Assembly (NCBI GenBank): GCA_023412435.1
Contig: JAEYNS010000375.1
Span: 1 to 5,131, forward strand
Length of the DNA stretch: 5,131 bases
Source: Actinomycetes bacterium
GTDB taxonomy: Bacteria > Actinomycetota > Actinomycetes > Propionibacteriales > Propionibacteriaceae
Direction of reading: 5' to 3'
Below, in pieces: positions 1 through 5,131 of this stretch. The stretch's first letter is position 1. Every line of letters begins with the position of its first letter. The notes below the pieces were generated by a model, which had not been told where the DNA came from, searched no databases, and worked only from the letters and a program-made list of their open reading frames with translations. Position numbers and translations under genes: made by a program.

Positions 1-851
<851 letters not shown>

Positions 852-861
852 CAGAACGTAC

Positions 862-897
862 CGAGGGCCCCGTCCGGCGGTGCGGACGGGGCCCTCG
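862..897. terminator. Bidirectional intrinsic-type terminator
   Basis: A perfect 15-bp inverted repeat (862-876 paired with 883-897) encloses a 6-base loop, GCGGTG. The core is GAGGGCCCCGTCC against GGACGGGGCCCTC. It begins 10 bases after the aldo/keto reductase stop and ends 8 bases before the stop of the opposing hsp20 gene, so it can serve both convergent transcripts. No T-run follows on either strand, which is common for actinobacterial terminators. The stem is seen directly; function is inferred from position and stability. Confidence 0.85.
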
Positions 898-905
898 TCG
901 GTTCG

Positions 906-1346
906 TCAGGCGTCGGCCTCGACGGTGCCCTCGATCTGGTGCGGCGCGCCGGTGTGGGCGACCGCGATCTTGCGCGGCTTGGCCTCCTCGGCGACCGGGA
1001 TGATCAGGCTCAGCACGCCGTCGCTGTAGTCGGCGGCGATCCGGTCGGAAGCCACCCCGTAGCCCAGGGTCAGCTGGCGGGCGAAGGTACCCGTCGGACG
1101 CTCGTGCACCAGCCACCGCTGCTCGCCCTCGCCGGACGGCGTCTTGCGTTCGGCGCGGATCGTGAGCGTGCGGTCCTCGACGTCGATGTCGATCGAGCTC
1201 GGGTCGACCCCGGGCAGATCGACCCGGACGATGAAGGCCTCACCCTCGCGGTAGAGGTCCATCGGCATCGCCAGGGAGGCGGGGGTACGAGCGACATCTG
1301 CGAACCAGCGGTCCATCTCACGGAAAGGATCGAAGGTACGAGCCAT
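906..1346 (-). CDS. Small heat-shock protein, Hsp20/alpha-crystallin family
   Basis: An ATP-independent cytosolic holdase that binds unfolding proteins under stress and passes them to DnaK/ClpB-type refolding machinery. The product has 146 residues, typical of actinobacterial Hsp18-like proteins. A short N-terminal arm (1-27, MARTFDPFREMDRWF) precedes the alpha-crystallin domain (about 28-130). That domain opens with PMDLYREGEAFIVRVDLPGV (28-47), continues through IDIDVEDRTLTIRAER (52-67) and ends with the family signature DGVLSLIIP (109-117). A C-terminal I-A-V (127-129) fits the I-x-I/V anchor used in oligomer assembly. The ATG at 1344-1346 is preceded on the minus strand by GAGGAG (1356-1361) with a 9-base spacing, which fixes the start. 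CIRCE and HAIR-like operators lie directly upstream, so heat-inducible repression by HrcA and perhaps HspR is likely. The gene is monocistronic, closed by the hairpin at 862-897. I give no symbol because hsp18, hsp20 and acr names are used loosely. Confidence 0.95.
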   Translation of the reverse strand: MARTFDPFREMDRWFADVARTPASLAMPMDLYREGEAFIVRVDLPGVDPSSIDIDVEDRTLTIRAERKTPSGEGEQRWLVHERPTGTFARQLTLGYGVASDRIAADYSDGVLSLIIPVAEEAKPRKIAVAHTGAPHQIEGTVEADA

Positions 1347-1371
1347 GGTTACTCACTCCTCTGTAGATCTC

Positions 1372-1398
1372 TTAGCACTCGGCTTGCATGAGTGCTAA
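1372..1398. promoter_or_regulatory. CIRCE element, HrcA operator (perfect consensus)
   Basis: TTAGCACTC (1372-1380), a 9-base spacer and GAGTGCTAA (1390-1398) match the CIRCE consensus with no mismatch in either arm and the exact canonical spacing. CIRCE is the binding site of the heat-shock repressor HrcA and is best known in front of groESL and hrcA-dnaK. Here it lies 25 bases upstream of the hsp20 start codon, between the ribosome-binding site and the predicted -10 box, so bound HrcA would block early transcription. The hrcA gene itself is not in the window. Confidence 0.97.
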
Positions 1399-1406
1399 CA
1401 ACACCC

Positions 1407-1435
1407 AGTCTGCCTCGCATTCCCACCAAGTTCAA
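1407..1435 (-). promoter_or_regulatory. Putative promoter of the hsp20 gene
   Basis: On the minus strand, TTGAAC (1430-1435) and CAGACT (1407-1412) are separated by 17 bases. The -35 keeps TTGA, and the -10 has one mismatch to TANNNT. A start point about seven bases on, near 1400, would place CIRCE at the very start of the transcript and give a leader of about 54 bases containing the ribosome-binding site. The HAIR-like operator lies just upstream of the -35. This is the best pairing I could find by eye. Confidence 0.5.
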
Positions 1436-1439
1436 GTGG

Positions 1440-1460
1440 GTTGAGCCGACTACGCTCAAC
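1440..1460. promoter_or_regulatory. HAIR-like element, probable HspR operator
   Basis: GTTGAGC (1440-1446), a 7-base spacer and GCTCAAC (1454-1460) form a perfect inverted repeat. The HAIR consensus bound by the MerR-family heat-shock repressor HspR is CTTGAGT-N7-ACTCAAG. The core TTGAG-N9-CTCAA is fully kept and the spacer length is exact; only the outermost and innermost base of each arm differ, and they do so symmetrically. It lies 4 bases upstream of the predicted hsp20 -35 box and about 74 bases before the uppS promoter hexamer. The hsp20 gene is therefore the likely target. Neither hspR nor the dnaK operon is present in the window. Confidence 0.75.
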
Positions 1461-1480
1461 TTGTCTCGACAGCGTCCTCA

Positions 1481-1504
1481 CGCGGGGGGAACGACGTCCC
1501 CGCG
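1481..1504. repeat. 7-bp GC inverted repeat upstream of uppS
   Basis: CGCGGGG (1481-1487), 10 bases and CCCCGCG (1498-1504) form a perfect inverted repeat; a second register, GGGGA-N6-TCCCC, is nested inside. It lies between the HAIR-like site and the uppS promoter. It could be an operator, a small hairpin insulating the two divergent units, or a by-product of GC-rich sequence. The geometry (7-N10-7) equals that of the repeat upstream of argG. Confidence 0.4.
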
Positions 1505-1509
1505 ACCTG

Positions 1510-1540
1510 CTGACGGCGGCGCCGGTTTGTCCCCTAGGCT
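1510..1540 (+). promoter_or_regulatory. Putative uppS promoter, leaderless type
   Basis: TAGGCT (1535-1540) fits the actinobacterial -10 consensus TANNNT and ends exactly six bases before the GTG start codon. Transcription would therefore begin at or next to the start codon. A CTGACG (1510-1515) 19 bases upstream is a possible, slightly over-spaced -35. No purine-rich Shine-Dalgarno sequence lies before the GTG, which agrees with a leaderless message. Confidence 0.6.
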
Positions 1541-1546
1541 TCCAGC

Positions 1547-2332
1547 GTGGCTTCCCAGAAGGTCCCCCGTCCGCCCGTGCCCCACCCCTCGGGCGCCCGT
1601 CCGCCAGTCCTGGACCCGGCGCTGCTGCCCCGCCACGTCGCGCTGGTGATGGACGGCAACGGCCGCTGGGCGAAGGCGCGCAAGCTGCCCCGCACCGAGG
1701 GCCACGCGCGAGGCGAGGACGCCCTGTTCGACGTCATCGAGGGCGCCATCGAGCTCGGCATCCCGTACCTGTCTGCCTACGCCTTCTCGACCGAGAACTG
1801 GCGCCGCTCCCCCGACGAGGTGCGCTGGCTGATGGGCTTCAACCGTGACGTGATCCACCGCCGCCGCGACCAACTGGACGCGATGGGTGTCCGGATCCGG
1901 TGGGCGGGACGCGCCCCGCGGCTGTGGAAGTCGGTGATCAGGGAGCTTCAGGAGGCCGAGGAGCAGAGCAGGGACAACACGGTGCTCACCCTGCAGTTCT
2001 GCGTCAACTACGGCGGCAGGGCCGAGATCACCGACGCCGCCCGCGCCATCGCCGAGGCCGCGCTCCGGGGCGAGCTGGACCCGTCCCGGCTCACCGAGGA
2101 GCGGTTCCGCCACTTCCTCGACGAGCCGGAGATCCCCGATGTCGACCTGTTCGTCCGCTCCTCGGGGGAACAGCGGACGTCGAACTTCCTGCTGTGGCAG
2201 TCGGCCTACGCCGAACTGGTGTTCCTGGACACGTTGTGGCCCGACTTCGACCGCCGCGACCTGTGGCGGGCGGTCGAGGATTACGTGAAGCGCGACCGCC
2301 GCTACGGCGGCGCCCTGCCCAACCAGGTCTAG
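1547..2332 (+). CDS. uppS: Long-chain cis-prenyl diphosphate synthase (undecaprenyl/decaprenyl type)
   Basis: Adds isopentenyl diphosphate units in cis to an allylic primer, making the C50-C55 polyprenyl diphosphate that becomes the lipid carrier for peptidoglycan and other wall polymers; it acts at the cytosolic membrane face. The 261-residue product has a proline-rich N-terminal extension (about 1-27), then [13 protein letters not shown] (30-42) with catalytic Asp36, RTEGH (49-53), AFSTENW (79-85), NYGGRAEI (154-161) and [15 protein letters not shown] (204-218). Asp36, His53, Ser81, Arg204, Arg210, Ser212 and Glu223 align with E. coli UppS Asp26, His43, Ser71, Arg194, Arg200, Ser202 and Glu213 at a constant offset of ten, so all key residues are present. 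The phrases [15 protein letters not shown] and [13 protein letters not shown] resemble mycobacterial Rv2361c (decaprenyl diphosphate synthase) rather than the short-chain Rv1086. Product length cannot be set from sequence. GTG is taken as the start because it abuts the -10 box; no better start precedes the conserved core. Confidence 0.95.
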   Translation: MASQKVPRPPVPHPSGARPPVLDPALLPRHVALVMDGNGRWAKARKLPRTEGHARGEDALFDVIEGAIELGIPYLSAYAFSTENWRRSPDEVRWLMGFNRDVIHRRRDQLDAMGVRIRWAGRAPRLWKSVIRELQEAEEQSRDNTVLTLQFCVNYGGRAEITDAARAIAEAALRGELDPSRLTEERFRHFLDEPEIPDVDLFVRSSGEQRTSNFLLWQSAYAELVFLDTLWPDFDRRDLWRAVEDYVKRDRRYGGALPNQV

Positions 2333-2383
2333 CGAACACTCCCCGACCCGCCGAAGGCTCCCCAAACCAGCCGAAAGCTCCCC
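2332..2383. repeat. Short degenerate direct repeats after uppS
   Basis: GCCGAAGGCTCCCC (2350-2363) and GCCGAAAGCTCCCC (2370-2383) differ at one base and are spaced 20 bases apart. A weaker copy, GCGAACACTCCCC, starts on the last base of the uppS stop codon (2332-2344), and GCCGAGGAAGCTC (2385-2397) is a diverged fourth. They fill much of the 103-base convergent spacer between uppS and argG. Function unknown; they may be local duplications in the shared 3' region. Confidence 0.45.
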
Positions 2384-2384
2384 C

Positions 2385-2402
2385 GCCGAGGAAGCTCTCG
2401 GC
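2385..2402. terminator. Weak hairpin between uppS and argG
   Basis: GCCGAG (2385-2390) pairs with CTCGGC (2397-2402). A G-T pair can extend this to seven pairs with an AAGC tetraloop. It is 52 bases past the uppS stop and 33 bases past the argG stop on the other strand, so it could end both transcripts. It is much weaker than the hairpin at 862-897 and has no T-run. A second small hairpin (CGCC 2418-2421 with GGCG 2428-2431) lies nearer argG. Confidence 0.4.
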
Positions 2403-2435
2403 AGCGAGGGTAGCGCTCGCCGGCCGCGGCGCTCC

Positions 2436-3872
<1,437 letters not shown>

Positions 3873-3896
3873 TCGGGGGTTGGCGCTCGCCCCCGA
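3873..3896. repeat. 7-bp inverted repeat abutting the argG -10 box
   Basis: TCGGGGG (3873-3879), 10 bases and CCCCCGA (3890-3896) form a perfect inverted repeat occupying the -10 to -35 spacer. If the leaderless start is right, it is not transcribed with argG and so behaves like an operator rather than a leader hairpin. It does not resemble the AT-rich ARG box of ArgR. Otherwise the 151 bases between argG and the upstream gene show no open frame or RNA I can support. Confidence 0.5.
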
Positions 3897-4011
3897 ACCG
3901 GGCCGCCCGCCGAGGGAACCCGCGCCGTCCCGCGAGCGCCCGTCAACCGCCGCCTCCACAAGGCCGGACGCGCCCCTGCGCCGAGCGCTCCTCACGCCGC
4001 CCAGTGCTCCC

Positions 4012-4962
4012 TCAGCGCGGGAGCACTCGGACGCGAAGGGAGTGCTGGCCCGCTTGGCCGAACCCGTGTCCCCCACCCCTGCGTCGACCATTCATGGCGC
4101 CGCGCAGCCTCGTCTCGAGCCCGCCGTCCCAGAGCTCGGGCCAGGTCCACCTCACGATCATGCTGCCGGCGTCCTGGAGCCTCTGCTCGCGCCGCTTCTC
4201 GGCGAGCAACGTCTCCATCGGCGGTTGCCCGGGGGTCAGCGCGCCGGTGTACTTCACCGCACCGTCGAACTCGCCCACCAGGCCGAACTCCTCCCACCAG
4301 AAGTCCACCCTGGCCACGACGGAACCAGTCTCGTTGAGGAACTCGGTCTGCAGCTCCGGAGCCGGCAGGCCCGCCTGCTCCATCCTGACGCGGCTGAGGG
4401 ACTCCCCCGGGCTCTCCGACCGGGCGTCCGCGAACAGCAGGGCGCGGCGCGCCATCCGGCAGCCGCGGCCCGTCGCGGTCCGCTCCAGCAGCCGGGCGCG
4501 ATCCAGGCCACGCGCCAGGCCGGCGTCCGCGATCATCACCGCCTCGGGGAAGGGCAGCACGCGAACAAGGTCCACGACGGTCCTCTCCAGGCTCGTCACC
4601 GGGAGGGCGGCCGTGCGATCGCGGTCCGCGGGCGGGAGCTCGGCGCTCACGGCACGCAGGCCGGGTCGGACGTTGCCGTGCCCGCCGCCCGTCCTGACGA
4701 CCACGAGACTGCCCAGCCGGGACGACAACACGGGCAACCCGTGCAGTACGGCTGCCGAGACGTGGCCGAACAGGGTGTTCCCGCCCAGCTCGGGGGCGAT
4801 CGCCCCGATCCTGCGCTGGTGCAGTTCCCAGGCCGTCGGCTGGTCGGCCGGCATGAGCACGCCCGGCCGGAGCCGTACCAGCTTGTTCTGTGCGAGTTGG
4901 GTACGGAGCTGGCTCCGGCTCCCGCCGCCGTCCAGCCATGCCTGCGTCGAGATGATCGTCAT
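4012..4962 (-). CDS. AbiEi-like N-terminus with C-terminal DUF559/Vsr-like nuclease domain
   Basis: A 316-residue soluble protein; biological role unknown. Residues 1-40 (ISTQAWLDGGGSRSQLRTQL, then LVRLRPGVLMPAD) match the winged-helix start of AbiEi-type transcriptional regulators, the antitoxin component of type IV toxin-antitoxin systems. The middle part has FGHVSAAVLHGLP (65-77) and TSLERTVVDLVRV (123-135), also typical of this family. Residues about 184-280 fit a very short patch repair/DUF559 type PD-(D/E)XK fold: Glu187 in SPGESLSR, Asp220 in RVDF, Glu231 and Asp233 in GEFDG, Lys237 in KY, then EKRREQRL (255-262) and RWTWPEL (271-277). The nuclease-like residues look intact, but activity is inferred. 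The ATG has AAGGG (4970-4974) seven bases upstream, and an in-frame TGA (minus strand) precedes it with no other start between. No AbiEii-like toxin gene is next to it. A basic Gly/Arg-rich tail (290-316) follows the domain. Confidence 0.82.
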   Translation of the reverse strand: MTIISTQAWLDGGGSRSQLRTQLAQNKLVRLRPGVLMPADQPTAWELHQRRIGAIAPELGGNTLFGHVSAAVLHGLPVLSSRLGSLVVVRTGGGHGNVRPGLRAVSAELPPADRDRTAALPVTSLERTVVDLVRVLPFPEAVMIADAGLARGLDRARLLERTATGRGCRMARRALLFADARSESPGESLSRVRMEQAGLPAPELQTEFLNETGSVVARVDFWWEEFGLVGEFDGAVKYTGALTPGQPPMETLLAEKRREQRLQDAGSMIVRWTWPELWDGGLETRLRGAMNGRRRGGGHGFGQAGQHSLRVRVLPR

Positions 4963-4999
4963 GCCGGAACCCTTGGTAGCCGGGGCCCGGTTGTGTCAG

Positions 5000-5039
5000 T
5001 TGTCCACAGTGACCGTGCCCACCGCGGCCATTTTCCACA
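5000..5039 (+). promoter_or_regulatory. Two DnaA-box-like motifs
   Basis: TTGTCCACA (5000-5008) equals the DnaA box form preferred in Streptomyces, and TTTTCCACA (5031-5039) is one base from the E. coli form TTATCCACA. Both point the same way and start 31 bases apart, close to three helical turns. They lie in the probable promoter region of the minus-strand gene. Binding by DnaA is inferred only from the motif; two boxes are far too few for a replication origin. Confidence 0.4.
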
Positions 5040-5102
5040 GGCGGGCGCGCGCGATCGGGTTCGGCCGACCGAGCCCAGCGATCCGGCCCGGCCGCCTCAG
5101 GA

Positions 5103-5131
5103 CGTCGAGCGCTCCTCAAGTCGTCGAGCGC
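5103..5131. repeat. 19-bp tandem repeat cut by window edge
   Basis: CGTCGAGCGCTCCTCAAGT (5103-5121) is followed at once by CGTCGAGCGC (5122-5131), the first ten bases of a second copy. The preceding bases (CCTCAGGA) resemble the end of a copy. Whether the array continues cannot be seen. Confidence 0.4.

Larger units (their letters stand above)
4963..5131. other. Gene-free region upstream of the AbiEi-like gene
   Basis: No credible gene is seen in these 169 bases; the frames crossing it are shadows. It holds the ribosome-binding site of the minus-strand gene, an AT-richer patch at 4991-5040 with two TCCACA motifs, and a short repeat at the right edge. I could not identify a clear promoter for the 4012-4962 gene; it probably lies within 4991-5060. 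Confidence 0.6.

Noticed and set aside
939..1391. 150-residue plus-strand frame opposite hsp20, ending inside CIRCE
   Set aside because: It is antisense to a certain Hsp20 gene and lies across its operator and ribosome-binding site; no family resemblance.
1440..1460. HAIR-like site as an operator for uppS
   Set aside because: It is about 74 bases from the uppS -10 box but only 4 bases from the hsp20 -35 box, and uppS is not a heat-shock gene.
3983..3994. GAGCGCTCCTCA repeated at 3983-3994 and 5107-5118, with GCGCTCCTCA at 2429-2438
   Set aside because: In about 5 kb of GC-rich DNA a few shared 12-mers are expected by chance, and the flanks do not match.
4980..4990. Palindrome CCGGGGCCCGG
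   Set aside because: Short, loopless and of a type common in this composition; not a terminator or convincing operator.
3992..5119. 375-residue minus-strand frame overlapping the AbiEi-like gene
   Set aside because: It is an out-of-frame shadow, Arg/Gly/Pro-rich throughout, while the 4012-4962 frame has family motifs, a ribosome-binding site and a clean start.
4963..5131. Replication origin or CRISPR array
   Set aside because: Only two DnaA-like boxes, no AT-rich unwinding region and no dnaA/dnaN neighbours; the edge repeat has no spacers.

Overview
The window reads as ordinary chromosome from a high-GC Gram-positive actinobacterium. The support is the very high GC content with GC-rich third codon positions, a long-chain prenyl diphosphate synthase of the mycobacterial Rv2361c type, a HAIR-like (HspR) operator, two apparently leaderless genes, and an AbiEi-like/DUF559-type protein of a kind common in that phylum. 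I cannot name the genus.

Layout, left to right. An aldo/keto reductase gene (+), cut by the left edge, ends at 851. It converges on a small heat-shock protein gene (-, 906-1346), and the two share a 15-bp hairpin terminator at 862-897. The heat-shock gene is read leftwards from a control region at 1347-1460, which holds a perfect CIRCE (HrcA operator, 1372-1398), a plausible promoter (1407-1435) and a HAIR-like HspR operator (1440-1460). Divergent from it, uppS (+, 1547-2332) has a -10 box six bases before its GTG start and no Shine-Dalgarno, so it is probably leaderless. A 103-base spacer with short degenerate repeats and a small hairpin separates uppS from the convergent argG (-, 2436-3860). 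argG also has a -10 box six bases before its start, with a 7-bp inverted repeat abutting it. Upstream of argG lies a 316-residue gene (-, 4012-4962) with an AbiEi-like N-terminus and a C-terminal DUF559/Vsr-like nuclease fold. The last 169 bases carry two motifs resembling DnaA boxes and a 19-bp repeat cut by the right edge.

The genes do not form one pathway. They are single-gene units: an NADPH-type oxidoreductase, a stress chaperone, an enzyme making the lipid carrier precursor for the cell wall, the penultimate enzyme of arginine synthesis, and a stand-alone nuclease-like protein. I found no CRISPR array, tRNA or rRNA gene, insertion sequence or new multi-gene system. The most noteworthy signals are the double HrcA/HspR operator set on the hsp20 gene and the matched leaderless architecture of uppS and argG.
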